DNA of 64,000 nucleotides. It comes from Legionella sp. GTDB taxonomy: Bacteria; Pseudomonadota; Gammaproteobacteria; Legionellales; Legionellaceae. This document shows positions 17,316 to 25,981 of the stretch, one piece after another. Position 1 is the first letter of the stretch, and each line of letters opens with the position of its first letter. Location of the stretch: NCBI GenBank assembly GCA_030680075.1, contig JAUXWR010000468.1, forward strand, positions 1 through 64,000. The letters are read 5' to 3'. The notes below the pieces were generated by a model. The model did not search any database. It saw only the letters and a list, made by a program, of their open reading frames with translations, and was not told the origin of the DNA. The position numbers were made by a program, and so were the translations under genes.

Positions 17316-18257
17316 CTACTTTCCAGCGTTATCAGAATCGCTTAAAACACTCTTCCCAAATTCATTAACAGCATCATATACCGTATCAATTGCTATGAAA
17401 TCTGTCGCAACTAATTTTTTTGAATCATAAATTCGGGCCAAGGATGATTCTGAGCGTCCTTTGAGCTTTAGAAGAAATGATAAAAATAATGAAGGTACCG
17501 GTAAAACAGGGATTTTACGGGGTTTAAGGCCTAATGCTTCCGATAAAAATTTCTCGACGCTCAAAAAATTATTTTTCGGATCATTATCAGCAGAAATATA
17601 GTAAATGCTGCCGTTCTTACAATCGTCATGCTCCGCTAAATGCAGTATCGCGGATGCCACGTGATGCACGGAAACCAAATGCATGTTACGTTTTCCAAAA
17701 AGAGAAGCCCGCGCATAATTGATCAAAGGGTTTCCTCTCAGTAACGACTCAGCTAATTTTACTAAATTTTTACCCCCAGCGCCCACAATTGCCGTAGGTC
17801 GAACAATAACGACCTCAAGCGTGCCAGACGCATTAAGCAAAAGCTCTTCTATTGCATATTTATTCTGCTCATAAGGCGTATAGGGGATGCAGGGAACCGT
17901 TTCATCGATACAAACACTTTTAGTCGTGCCGGCGACCATTGCAGTAGAGCAATGCACTAATCGCTTTACACCTTGCCGATGGCAGGATTCGATAATATTA
18001 CTGATTAAACGAAGATTATCCTCGTCATTTCCTGTTTTGAGATATGCGGTATTAATGACGATATCTTCTGGTTCCAGGACTGTATCCAGTGAGTGAGATG
18101 CGCTCAGATCCGCCGCAAACCAGGTAATATTATCAGCATGTAAATCCCTATCAGAAGGTTTCCTTCGAGCCACCGCTTTTATTGGAGTATTCTTTTTTTG
18201 CCCAATAATTGCTCTCCCTACAAAACCACTCGCGCCAAGAATTACTAAAGAAGCCAT
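17316..18257 (-). CDS. NAD-dependent epimerase/dehydratase family protein
   Basis: A 313-residue extended SDR. It shows ILGASGFVGRAI at the cofactor site, CSTAMVAG and the catalytic YEQNK. A GERxRDFxYVDD-type segment is absent, suggesting a reductase/epimerase branch rather than a GalE-like one. Substrate is not identifiable. It is separated from the GT2 gene upstream (18450) by 192 nt and from the O-acetyltransferase downstream by 47 nt, so those two may be co-transcribed. The 192-nt gap contains AT-rich sequence but no promoter I would defend. Confidence 0.75.
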   Translation of the reverse strand: MASLVILGASGFVGRAIIGQKKNTPIKAVARRKPSDRDLHADNITWFAADLSASHSLDTVLEPEDIVINTAYLKTGNDEDNLRLISNIIESCHRQGVKRLVHCSTAMVAGTTKSVCIDETVPCIPYTPYEQNKYAIEELLLNASGTLEVVIVRPTAIVGAGGKNLVKLAESLLRGNPLINYARASLFGKRNMHLVSVHHVASAILHLAEHDDCKNGSIYYISADNDPKNNFLSVEKFLSEALGLKPRKIPVLPVPSLFLSFLLKLKGRSESSLARIYDSKKLVATDFIAIDTVYDAVNEFGKSVLSDSDNAGK

Positions 18258-18449
18258 CCATTTTTCCTTTTAACAATGAGATACGGCAGGTGTCCCTACC
18301 TATGGGCTAATTGAAACAGTAAATTAATCTACTGGCAATAATTATTCTTAATTCAAGATATAATCATCTAATAAACCAAAAGGAACGTTCCAAAGACGTA
18401 ATAGCTTCAGCATGCCTTCTATGATAAGGCGAGCCGGATGAAAGTTTCG

Positions 18450-19346
18450 TTAATTTTTCAACTTGCGAAAAACGAAAGAAGGCAATAAGAGCGCTAATAA
18501 TAGTCGAATTTTTAACTGCCCCCAGGGGAGTTCATTAAATAATGCATAAGCTTTGTTTTTTTCTCTTTGTAAACAAAGGTTCACGGCTTTCATGTAGCCA
18601 ATACGGCGTTTGGCAAGCTGAAAACTCGGGCATTTCTGAATGACAGGGCTTGCCCCTATTTCACTTAACCAAAGCTCATGCTCGTCGATATTTCGGCCAC
18701 GGTGTTTAGCGCTCTCATTAGTAGCGTGGATGCGATAAAATGCCACGGGCTCCTGAACACAATCCGATTTCCATGAAATGGCGAGACGTGCGACGAGGTC
18801 AAGATCACCTATCATATGAAAACGTGGGTCGCATAGATAATTAAGGGTACTTAATGCTGTGCGTCTCAAGACAAGCGTTGGTAACCCAACAAAGTAGGAT
18901 TTTAAGAGATCATTTAATACCCAACCGGTAGGAATGGGGGATTTTAGCGAAAGCCAGCGTTTCTTTTTTAGCTCAGATTCTACCCAGTAATTACCATAAA
19001 CAAACCCTACTTCTGCATCGTCGAAAAGAGGAATTTGTTTTTCTAACTTGGTTGGTAGCCACCAATCATCTACATCCAACAGCGCAATAAAATCACCACT
19101 CACCTTTTCTAGGGCATAGTTGCGTGCTTCATAAAGCCATGTGTGTTTAGGCGCATAGAAGTACTTAAATCGCGCGTCTTTATAGCTTTGAAATATTTCA
19201 GCACTTCGATCGGTAGATTGGTTATCCCAGAAAATTATTTCCCAATTTTGATAAGTCTGTGCTAATACACTGTCAATGGCCTGGCGTAAATATTTTTCGC
19301 CGTTATAACAGTTCATTAATACACTAACGAGCGGCTCTTTTTTCAT
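18450..19346 (-). CDS. Family 2 glycosyltransferase
   Basis: A 298-residue GT-A transferase from the ATG at 19346, which overlaps the upstream stop as ATGA. A TTG 18 nt earlier is less likely. It has VSVLMNCYNGEKYLRQAI at the N-terminus, the NQSTDRSAEIF segment and a DVDDWW DxD motif for metal/nucleotide binding. There is no membrane segment except a short hydrophobic C-terminal stretch. It probably transfers the CDP-linked 6-deoxyhexose made by the four genes upstream, since they form a coupled operon. Confidence 0.87.
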   Translation of the reverse strand: MKKEPLVSVLMNCYNGEKYLRQAIDSVLAQTYQNWEIIFWDNQSTDRSAEIFQSYKDARFKYFYAPKHTWLYEARNYALEKVSGDFIALLDVDDWWLPTKLEKQIPLFDDAEVGFVYGNYWVESELKKKRWLSLKSPIPTGWVLNDLLKSYFVGLPTLVLRRTALSTLNYLCDPRFHMIGDLDLVARLAISWKSDCVQEPVAFYRIHATNESAKHRGRNIDEHELWLSEIGASPVIQKCPSFQLAKRRIGYMKAVNLCLQREKNKAYALFNELPWGQLKIRLLLALLLPSFVFRKLKN

Positions 19347-20272
19347 GATTGCTCTCTTATCCATTGAATGGTTTTTTCCAATCCACTCTCAAGGCTAACA
19401 CAAGGTGTCCAATTAAGAAACGAACGTACTTTGGAAATATTGGCATACAAAGCCATGTTCTCACCTACCCTGTAAGGTATTTCACCGAATTGAGGTTGTC
19501 CCTTACCAATTAAACAAACGATTGTTTCTATCATGTGGCGAATGGAAATACCCTCACCTGATGCCACATTAAAAATCTGGCCATTAGCCGCTGGATTCGC
19601 AAGTACCGTAAAGATGGCGTTGACAATATCATCTATATAACAAAAATCACGCAATTGTTCACCCTTTGAGGTGGAAAAAATACGCCCCTCAAGGCACCCT
19701 CGTACAATTTGCGGAATAAATCGACGATTATCCTGACCTGGCCCATAAGTTAAAAAGAGTCGCAGAGTAGTCGCAGGGAAATTCTCGGTGCGACTTAACA
19801 TTTGTAGAAAATGAGTAGCAGCGACTTTTCCTATAGAATAAGGAGAAATGGGTGCTTCTCGCGCTGTTTCTACTTGAGGTGCCGGTGAATTACCGTATTC
19901 GTCACTACTGCCAATATTCACAAACATTTGCAATGCGTCGCGGTTTATCAGTTCAGTCAGGTTTAAGACGCTTAAAAAGTGGCTATTAAGAACCCGTCTG
20001 CCTTCCCCTTTGAAAAATAAGGTGTGATCAATCTCACCACTACAATTTACGACGTAGTCAAATTTGGCTCCACCTAAGGCGCCCGCCAGGGCTTGAAGGT
20101 TGGTGGTATCGGCAACCAGGTGCCTTACAGGAGAATCCTCCTGGGGTAAATGTTTAAGCGAACGATTTAAACTGGTCACATCCCAACCGAGCAACACCCC
20201 TCTTTTAACTACATGTTGGCCAATAAATCCATTGCCACCTACCACTAAAAGACGCGACAATTTTTGTGTCAT
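19343..20272 (-). CDS. NAD-dependent epimerase/reductase acting in the CDP-6-deoxyhexose pathway
   Basis: A 309-residue extended SDR with VVGGNGFIGQHV, NIGSSDEYGN and catalytic YSIGK. GQDNRRFIPQIV and RDFCYIDDIV match the substrate-binding region of epimerase/reductase SDRs. It lies between the cupin epimerase and the GT2 with ATGA overlaps on both sides. It likely reduces the 4-keto group of the CDP-4-keto-6-deoxy sugar made by RfbG, possibly after epimerisation. This is inference from order. No CDP-6-deoxy-glucoseen enzyme (DdhC/AscC type) is present, so the product should not be a 3,6-dideoxyhexose. Confidence 0.8.
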   Translation of the reverse strand: MTQKLSRLLVVGGNGFIGQHVVKRGVLLGWDVTSLNRSLKHLPQEDSPVRHLVADTTNLQALAGALGGAKFDYVVNCSGEIDHTLFFKGEGRRVLNSHFLSVLNLTELINRDALQMFVNIGSSDEYGNSPAPQVETAREAPISPYSIGKVAATHFLQMLSRTENFPATTLRLFLTYGPGQDNRRFIPQIVRGCLEGRIFSTSKGEQLRDFCYIDDIVNAIFTVLANPAANGQIFNVASGEGISIRHMIETIVCLIGKGQPQFGEIPYRVGENMALYANISKVRSFLNWTPCVSLESGLEKTIQWIREQS

Positions 20273-20760
20273 TCATTTAAACCTATAGTTAACAATTCCC
20301 ATTGATAAGGAATGGCTGGATGATTTATGGGACGCCCTTCACTCTCATTGGGAGCATGGGGGATATCGGTGCAATTTACCAGAAGAGCGGGAACAGGGCT
20401 TAGGCCCGCAAATCCATACCAAAGGCCTGGAGGAATTCGAAGTCTTGAATAAGCATGGGGACGGCCTAACTCTATTACTTGCAAGTGTCCCTGGGTTGTC
20501 GAATTTTCACGCTCATCATAGATAACAATTCGCGCCCGTCCTACGGGAACTGCCAAATTTTGAGTCTGACTATTATGGCGCTTCCAGGCTTTTACAACGC
20601 CTGGAAACACTTCAGAAAAATAGCACTCGCCAAAGCGCGTAAATTCGGGCGCGTCACTTCGCAACATATGCATAACAGCACCACGCTCATCAGGAAATTG
20701 ATTTAAGTTGGTGAGAGTAACGCCTTCTATCAGACAGGGTTTGTCAATTATCTCTATCAT
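20269..20760 (-). CDS. RmlC-like cupin, dTDP-4-dehydrorhamnose 3,5-epimerase-related protein
   Basis: A 163-residue small cupin from the ATG at 20760, which overlaps the rfbG stop. It shows FPDERGAVMHML, VFPGVVKAWKRH (a catalytic-His-like region with W) and RIPPGLWYGFAG. The RmlC family inverts C3 and/or C5 of 4-keto-6-deoxy sugars. Being flanked by CDP-glucose dehydratase and an SDR, it likely works on CDP-4-keto-6-deoxyglucose, a substrate less often paired with this family. Somewhat shorter than RmlC (about 180). Confidence 0.82.
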   Translation of the reverse strand: MIEIIDKPCLIEGVTLTNLNQFPDERGAVMHMLRSDAPEFTRFGECYFSEVFPGVVKAWKRHNSQTQNLAVPVGRARIVIYDERENSTTQGHLQVIELGRPHAYSRLRIPPGLWYGFAGLSPVPALLVNCTDIPHAPNESEGRPINHPAIPYQWELLTIGLNE

Positions 20761-21857
20761 TGTGCCCATACTCTACTGCGCTCAATGCCTGTGCGCTCAT
20801 AGTTATCAATCTGTTTTGTGGTTAACGCGTACATATCGCTTTTTTTACGGTAAAAAGCACTATACCAATCGCTTACTAACTCAATTGTCTCATGATAATC
20901 AAGGTTAGGCTCCCATTTCAAATGAAAAAGCGCTTTATCACAGTTAAGTTTAAGTAATCCTGCTTCATGAAAAGGGATATTATCAGTAATTCGATAAGCC
21001 TGCCTCGACTTATCAAAATCACTTTTGCGATAGAGCGAATCGAGCAATTCAACTACTGTACGATTTTGTTCAGCTCGGGGCCCAAAATTAAACGCCTCTC
21101 CATGAAGTTGCTGCTGGCTAAGCGCTTGTGCCAAGGCAAGGTAGCCACTTAAAGGCTCCAAAACATGCTGCCATGGTCGGGTGGCCTTCGGGCTGCGGAT
21201 ATCAACACTTCTGCCGTTACTCCAGGCACGCATACAATCGGCAATAATGCGGTCTACCGCCCAATCCCCGCCGCCAATCACATTGCCTGCACGCCCTATC
21301 GCAATCGTTACAGGGGACTCTTTGGTGAAAAACGAATGCACATAAGATTTAATCACCATCTCAGCGGCGCCCTTGGAGCCGCTATAAACATCCTTCCCAC
21401 CCAATGCGTCTGTTTCCCGGTAACCCCATTCCCATTCAACATTGTCGTAACATTTGTCACTGGTAATAACTACCACCGTACATGGCCAGTCGACCAAACG
21501 AAGACTCTCAAGAATATTCATCGTGCCAATAACATTCGTGCTGATGGTGTCAACAGGATTACTATAAGATACGGAAACGATAGCTTGCGCTGCCAGATGA
21601 AAAACAAAATCAGGCCGCTCATTAATAATAGTTTCACGCATCAATTTCAGATCACGAATGTCACCTTTAATATGCTTGATTCGGGATGCTAAGGCTAACT
21701 CGTCAAACATGGCCGGTTCGGTTGGGACATCGATAGATACACCAATTACTTCAGCCCCCAATTTTAAGAGCCAGGTAGTAAGCCAACTTCCTTTAAAGCC
21801 GGTATGGCCTGTTACCAGCACGCGTCGATTGTTATAAATATCGCCAAACATCATCAA
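20757..21857 (-). CDS. rfbG: CDP-glucose 4,6-dehydratase
   Basis: A 366-residue extended SDR. TGHTGFKGSWLT is the RfbG-specific cofactor motif, with FHLAAQAIVSVSY, ITSDKCYDN and catalytic YSGSK. RAGNVIGGGDWAVDRIIAD and RPWQHVLEPLSGYL are diagnostic of CDP-glucose 4,6-dehydratase. It converts CDP-glucose to CDP-4-keto-6-deoxyglucose with NAD. Six nt separate it from rfbF, and it overlaps the cupin gene, forming a coherent CDP-sugar operon. Confidence 0.95.
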   Translation of the reverse strand: MMMFGDIYNNRRVLVTGHTGFKGSWLTTWLLKLGAEVIGVSIDVPTEPAMFDELALASRIKHIKGDIRDLKLMRETIINERPDFVFHLAAQAIVSVSYSNPVDTISTNVIGTMNILESLRLVDWPCTVVVITSDKCYDNVEWEWGYRETDALGGKDVYSGSKGAAEMVIKSYVHSFFTKESPVTIAIGRAGNVIGGGDWAVDRIIADCMRAWSNGRSVDIRSPKATRPWQHVLEPLSGYLALAQALSQQQLHGEAFNFGPRAEQNRTVVELLDSLYRKSDFDKSRQAYRITDNIPFHEAGLLKLNCDKALFHLKWEPNLDYHETIELVSDWYSAFYRKKSDMYALTTKQIDNYERTGIERSRVWAQ

Positions 21858-21863
21858 TAACCT

Positions 21864-22637
21864 CTATTTTGAGCCAAACCAGGGAGCATGTCCGCTGTCC
21901 CATAATTCCTGAAGAGCGTTGCGATCGCGGATGGTATCCATGCATTGCCAATAACCGGTGTGTTCGTATGCCATTAACTGCTTATCACGCGCAAGACTCT
22001 CAAGAGGAGATTGTTCAAGAATAGTATTGTCATCAGAAAGGTATTCAAATATCTCTGGTTCAAATACAAAAAAACCGCCATTAATCCAACCCTCACCGGA
22101 CTGTGGTTTTTCTTTGAAATCAATAACCTGACTATTATTAATATGAAGGCCGCCAAAGCGTGCGGATGGGCGTGCCGCAGTTACTGTCGCCATTCGGCCA
22201 TGGGATTTATGGAATGCTAAAAGAGCCTGCAGATCAACATCTGAAACACCGTCTCCGTAGGTGAGCATAAAAGTGCCACCGGCTGCAAGATGAGGCTTTA
22301 GCCGCAGAAGTCGCCCTCCGGTCAGGGTATTAGCGCCAGTATCAAACAGGGATACCCGCCAGTCTTCTGCGGTGGGATTTGTGTAAAAAACTTCACCATT
22401 TTTAAGATGGACGGTTAAATCACTGAGGCGCGCATGGTAGTTAAGAAAATAATCCTTGATAACTTCACCTTTATAACCCAGAGCTAACATAAAGTTGTTA
22501 AAGCCATATTGTTCATAAATTTTCATAATATGCCAAAGAATTGGGCGCCCCCCAATTTCCACCATAGGCTTAGGCTTGACTTGGGTTTCTTCCGAAAGAC
22601 GGGTACCCAGACCACCACAAAAGATCACTACGTTCAA
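21864..22637 (-). CDS. rfbF: Glucose-1-phosphate cytidylyltransferase
   Basis: A nucleotidyltransferase with FCGGLGTRLSEETQVKPKPM, LGYKGEVIKDYFLNY and TYGDGVSDVD, making CDP-glucose from CTP and glucose-1-phosphate. The open frame extends to 22730, but the extra N-terminus is encoded by a dispersed repeat and lacks family similarity. I choose the TTG at 22637, preceded by a strong AGAGGAGA ribosome site 7-8 nt upstream. That gives 257 residues, the usual RfbF length, with the conserved VIFCGGLGTR segment near the N-terminus. It opens the CDP-sugar operon. Confidence 0.95.
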   Translation of the reverse strand: MNVVIFCGGLGTRLSEETQVKPKPMVEIGGRPILWHIMKIYEQYGFNNFMLALGYKGEVIKDYFLNYHARLSDLTVHLKNGEVFYTNPTAEDWRVSLFDTGANTLTGGRLLRLKPHLAAGGTFMLTYGDGVSDVDLQALLAFHKSHGRMATVTAARPSARFGGLHINNSQVIDFKEKPQSGEGWINGGFFVFEPEIFEYLSDDNTILEQSPLESLARDKQLMAYEHTGYWQCMDTIRDRNALQELWDSGHAPWFGSK

Positions 22638-22671
22638 TGTGTTCTCCTCTACAAAATCAAAATGGTCAGAA

Positions 22672-22738
22672 CACCAAGGCTTTAGCCTTGATGGATGCTT
22701 CGAGACGAGATTACCACCTCTCCTCAGCACGAACGGTT
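22672..22738. repeat. Dispersed repeat with palindromic end, also at 59141-59183
   Basis: CAAGGCT-TT-AGCCTTG (22675-22690) forms a short hairpin. It is followed at 22694-22738 by sequence sharing ATGCTTC, ACCAC and CTCCTCAGCACGAACGGTT with 59141-59183 in the same orientation. It lies between the acyltransferase ending at 22840 and rfbF, so it separates two operons. The remaining gap to 22839 shows nothing further. Confidence 0.75.
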
Positions 22739-22839
22739 CCGGAAAGTAATTTTCCTATCCTGAACTGGTATTACTTAATGGCTTTGCAATAAAAGATCGG
22801 TAGTTTGCCTTATGTGTGCTCATTGAGTAAATACAACCA

Positions 22840-23862
22840 TTACGCAAAACTGGTCACGTATCCAAATTTATCGAGAAAACGTTTACCCAATCGAATAAAA
22901 GGCATTTCTATATAGTGATGAGCTAATGATGAAAGAATTAAGGTCATTATCAGGATCACACCAAATAAGGCAAAGGGCGAGCTAATCCATGGCTCTATTA
23001 ACCAGAGAAGTGGATTATGAAAAAGATAAATACAAAAACTGATTTTCCCTATATAGGCAAGCCCGCGCCATGCAAACCATTTTCTGTCTATAGCAATAAA
23101 AAAAATGAATAAAGGCCACACATAATTAAAAAAATTATGGGTGAAATTTACCTGTGGCCCGCTTTTGCAAATTAGTTGAGCAATAATGTAAATTATTACT
23201 AAATAACCTGATAATGGAAGGTAAAAATTAAATTTTTTATTAGCTAAACTGTGAATACCTGCCCAACACCCGAGCACAAAAACTGATAAAAACATCAAAT
23301 GGCCAAAAGGAATCGGCAAACCTGTAGCGGTTCTAATAATTACGATGCTAAATGCACCCATAATTAAAATAAAAAATAACCCACCGTATACTCTGGAATT
23401 ATTGGCTAATCCCTTCGCAAGTAAACAGCAAATTAAGCCGTAAAAAATTAATTCCAAAAATAAAGACCAGAATACACCGTTAACATGAGGTATTTGTAGG
23501 GCTGGTTGAAACATCGTGAGGTTACCGAGCAATTGGTGCAAGGAAACGGTTTCAGGGGTAGCGTAAGCTGCCAAAAAAACCGCCGCCCAATAGACCGGAT
23601 AAAGGCGAAATGCTCGACGGATGAGAAAATTTCGAACGGGATTTGTGCCTGTTTTCTTTAACGATAAAACAATACAATAACCACTGATTAAAAAAAATAA
23701 AATAACCCCTGCTGTACCTAAACTCCCCATCTCCCCACATATTCCGCCCCCAATATGGTGCGCAAAAACAGAAAGAGCAGCAATAGCCCGCAAACTGTCG
23801 ATCGTTAAATTTCGCTTAGTCCGGGATGATTTTTCCAATGAGGTGCTTATTCTTTCATTCAT
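22840..23862 (-). CDS. Acyltransferase-3 family membrane O-acetyltransferase
   Basis: A 340-residue polytopic membrane protein. IDSLRAIAALSVFAHHIGG is the acyltransferase-3 start with the conserved His, followed by TAGVILFFLISGYCI and RNFLIRRAFRLYPVYWAAV. About ten hydrophobic helices are visible and there is no SGNH domain. This is the same family and size class as Lag-1, the L. pneumophila enzyme that 8-O-acetylates legionaminic acid, so O-acetylation of an acidic sugar here is plausible but unproven. It overlaps the upstream SDR gene by 8 nt. Confidence 0.88.
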   Translation of the reverse strand: MNERISTSLEKSSRTKRNLTIDSLRAIAALSVFAHHIGGGICGEMGSLGTAGVILFFLISGYCIVLSLKKTGTNPVRNFLIRRAFRLYPVYWAAVFLAAYATPETVSLHQLLGNLTMFQPALQIPHVNGVFWSLFLELIFYGLICCLLAKGLANNSRVYGGLFFILIMGAFSIVIIRTATGLPIPFGHLMFLSVFVLGCWAGIHSLANKKFNFYLPLSGYLVIIYIIAQLICKSGPQVNFTHNFFNYVWPLFIFFIAIDRKWFAWRGLAYIGKISFCIYLFHNPLLWLIEPWISSPFALFGVILIMTLILSSLAHHYIEMPFIRLGKRFLDKFGYVTSFA

Positions 23863-24781
23863 AGTTGGGGACCGTTTTTATTCCGTGAAAAGTAAATGTT
23901 TTGCGCAAACCTTCTTCGAGAGAGACAACCGAAGCTTTACCTAACATATTTTTTTCCCGTGATCTGTCCAATACGCTAGCGGGAATATCCACAAAACGAT
24001 TATCGATATAATTGATGAGAAGCTTCCTGCCAATAACACGTTCAATTAGTTTAATCACATCATTAAGCGCGTGCCCTATACCACTACCCACATTGAAAAT
24101 AATCGGTTCTGTTGATGACGTAGCTAAAAGATGTAAGGTTTCGGCCACATCATCAATGTACACGAAGTCCCGAATAATAGACCCGTCTCCTCGGATAGTA
24201 ATAGCATCCTGTGATAATATTTTTCCTGTCGCTATTGCAATGAATCCCTGACGGCCATGAATGGATTGCCCAGGCCCATAAGGGTTACTCAATCGGACAA
24301 TTTTACAATCCAGACCGTGCTGATATTTATATAACTGCAGGTATTTCTCGATAGTGAGTTTCTGTATACCATGAGAACTAATGGGATCTGTAGGAGCTGA
24401 TTCTTTAATGGGTAAACTCGTTTGCACACCATACACAGAAGCTGAAGAAATGAATATTATTCGCTGTGTTTTCTCTTGCACGCATAATTTCAAAAGTTGC
24501 AACGTTTGCACCACGTTCGAAATAAGCTCACTGCTTTCATCCACTGCATCACCCGGGACTGTATTGGCGATAAAATGAAATATTACCTCGGTGCCCTGCA
24601 CCAATTTTTTGAGGGTTTCCTTATTATCAAACTCCCCTTTCACCCAGGTAAGCCTGCCCGCAAATTCGTCGGGGCACTCTTTATGATCCAGAACGTTTAG
24701 GCAATAGCCTTGCTGCAAAGCAAATCTTATAAAGTTACGCCCAATAAAACCGGCTCCCAGTACGGCCGCATTTAGTGCCAT
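23855..24781 (-). CDS. NAD-dependent epimerase/dehydratase with His in place of the catalytic Tyr
   Basis: A 308-residue extended SDR. AVLGAGFIGRNF is the cofactor motif, then FISSASVYG, SNPYGPGQSIHGRQGFIA and RDFVYIDDVAETLH. The catalytic YxxxK position reads HGIQK (residues 137-141) in PISSHGIQKLTIEKY, so Tyr is His and Lys is retained. The rest looks intact and well conserved, so this is not an obvious pseudogene. It may have altered proton transfer or a different activity. It lies 9 nt after the GT4 gene and overlaps the acyltransferase. Confidence 0.78.
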   Translation of the reverse strand: MALNAAVLGAGFIGRNFIRFALQQGYCLNVLDHKECPDEFAGRLTWVKGEFDNKETLKKLVQGTEVIFHFIANTVPGDAVDESSELISNVVQTLQLLKLCVQEKTQRIIFISSASVYGVQTSLPIKESAPTDPISSHGIQKLTIEKYLQLYKYQHGLDCKIVRLSNPYGPGQSIHGRQGFIAIATGKILSQDAITIRGDGSIIRDFVYIDDVAETLHLLATSSTEPIIFNVGSGIGHALNDVIKLIERVIGRKLLINYIDNRFVDIPASVLDRSREKNMLGKASVVSLEEGLRKTFTFHGIKTVPNYE

Positions 24782-24790
24782 AGTATTCTC

Positions 24791-25981
24791 TTAATCGGTT
24801 AATTGTCGGAGTGTTTCTTCTGCCGAAGAATGCATTTTTTGCAACGATAATTTCTGTTCGAATTTTAAACGTGCATTATTTGCCAATCGCAGTCGCATTT
24901 CGTCATCAGCCATCAGACACTCTATCGCCTGCACTATCTCATTTACCTCGCCAGGCTCTATTAACAAACCCTCTTCACCATGGGTAATGGCTTCGGGAAT
25001 TCCGCCTACCGCCGTTGCCACTATTGTCGAGCGACTGCGCATCGATTCGATAATGCTGTAGGGAAATCCTTCCCATAATGATGGAAAGACATAAATATCA
25101 AATGTCTCAAGTAAAGCGCCGACATCACCGCTATAATGCCCTAATAATTTGACTTGCCTTTGCAAGCTCAACTCTTGAACTCGCTCAAGCAGCAAAGGCG
25201 ATGCATCCCCTTCTCCTGCAAGAACCAGTTGCAAATGAGGGTATTTAATGGCGAGGATTGCAAAGGCGTCCAGCAGATGCAAAACACCTTTAGCGACATC
25301 CATGCGCGCAATACAGCCAATAATGAAATTTTCGCCTCGGGTTTTAACAGAATCATTAAGCTCCATGTCCTCAAGACCATTATAAATTACCTGACTTAAA
25401 CCCGGCGGAATTTCTCGCATTTCCTGCAAAGCCTTATCAATGGCTTTGGCATTTACGATAACTACCGAGGCAGAAGACCATACCAATTTATCAATAATTT
25501 TTTCATAAAGACGCCAATACGTTTTTCGCGGTGTCGGCATGCTGACGATAGTAAGGGCAACGGGTATTCCAAGTACTTTCGCCGCCACAACCATAGCAAG
25601 ACTTGCTTGCGCCGCAGGGTAGCCTCCGTTGCAACTTATAACACTGGAGGGTTTGATTTTTTTTATTTTTACCATGAAAAACAAAACGTTAAACATAAAA
25701 AAGAAAGGCTCAAGTAGCCGCAAAAATAAAGAAAAAACCAGACTGGGTCTTTTGGGTGAACTATCCAAAGCTTCCCGAATTCTTGCACCGGTTAAAAAAA
25801 ACAGATGATGAAAAAATGCAGGTTTTTGGAGTCGAGTTACATCATTTGGGAAAATGCCACCAGCATTGCTTGCGAAAACTATGTCATTATAGTTATCAGC
25901 CACTGCATTCACTATATCAATCATATAGCGATTGCCCCCACCGCGCGCATAATTTTCTGTAAATACTAATAGTTTTTTCAA
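24791..25981 (-). CDS. Family 4 glycosyltransferase
   Basis: A 396-residue GT-B transferase. The N-terminal FTENYARGGGNRYMID is the acceptor-domain loop. GCIARMDVAKGVLHLLDAF, LVLAGEGDASPLL and LPSLWEGFPYSIIESMRS-like sequence (the EGFPYSIIE donor motif) follow, then AVGGIPEAITHGEEGLLI. It is a typical retaining group-1 transferase. It shares a 4-nt overlap with the methyltransferase gene upstream. Donor and acceptor cannot be told from sequence. Confidence 0.9.
   Translation of the reverse strand: MKKLLVFTENYARGGGNRYMIDIVNAVADNYNDIVFASNAGGIFPNDVTRLQKPAFFHHLFFLTGARIREALDSSPKRPSLVFSLFLRLLEPFFFMFNVLFFMVKIKKIKPSSVISCNGGYPAAQASLAMVVAAKVLGIPVALTIVSMPTPRKTYWRLYEKIIDKLVWSSASVVIVNAKAIDKALQEMREIPPGLSQVIYNGLEDMELNDSVKTRGENFIIGCIARMDVAKGVLHLLDAFAILAIKYPHLQLVLAGEGDASPLLLERVQELSLQRQVKLLGHYSGDVGALLETFDIYVFPSLWEGFPYSIIESMRSRSTIVATAVGGIPEAITHGEEGLLIEPGEVNEIVQAIECLMADDEMRLRLANNARLKFEQKLSLQKMHSSAEETLRQLTD

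Noticed and set aside
21165..21692. 175-codon plus-strand frame
   Set aside because: Antisense to rfbG, a clearly conserved gene; no family features or ribosome site.
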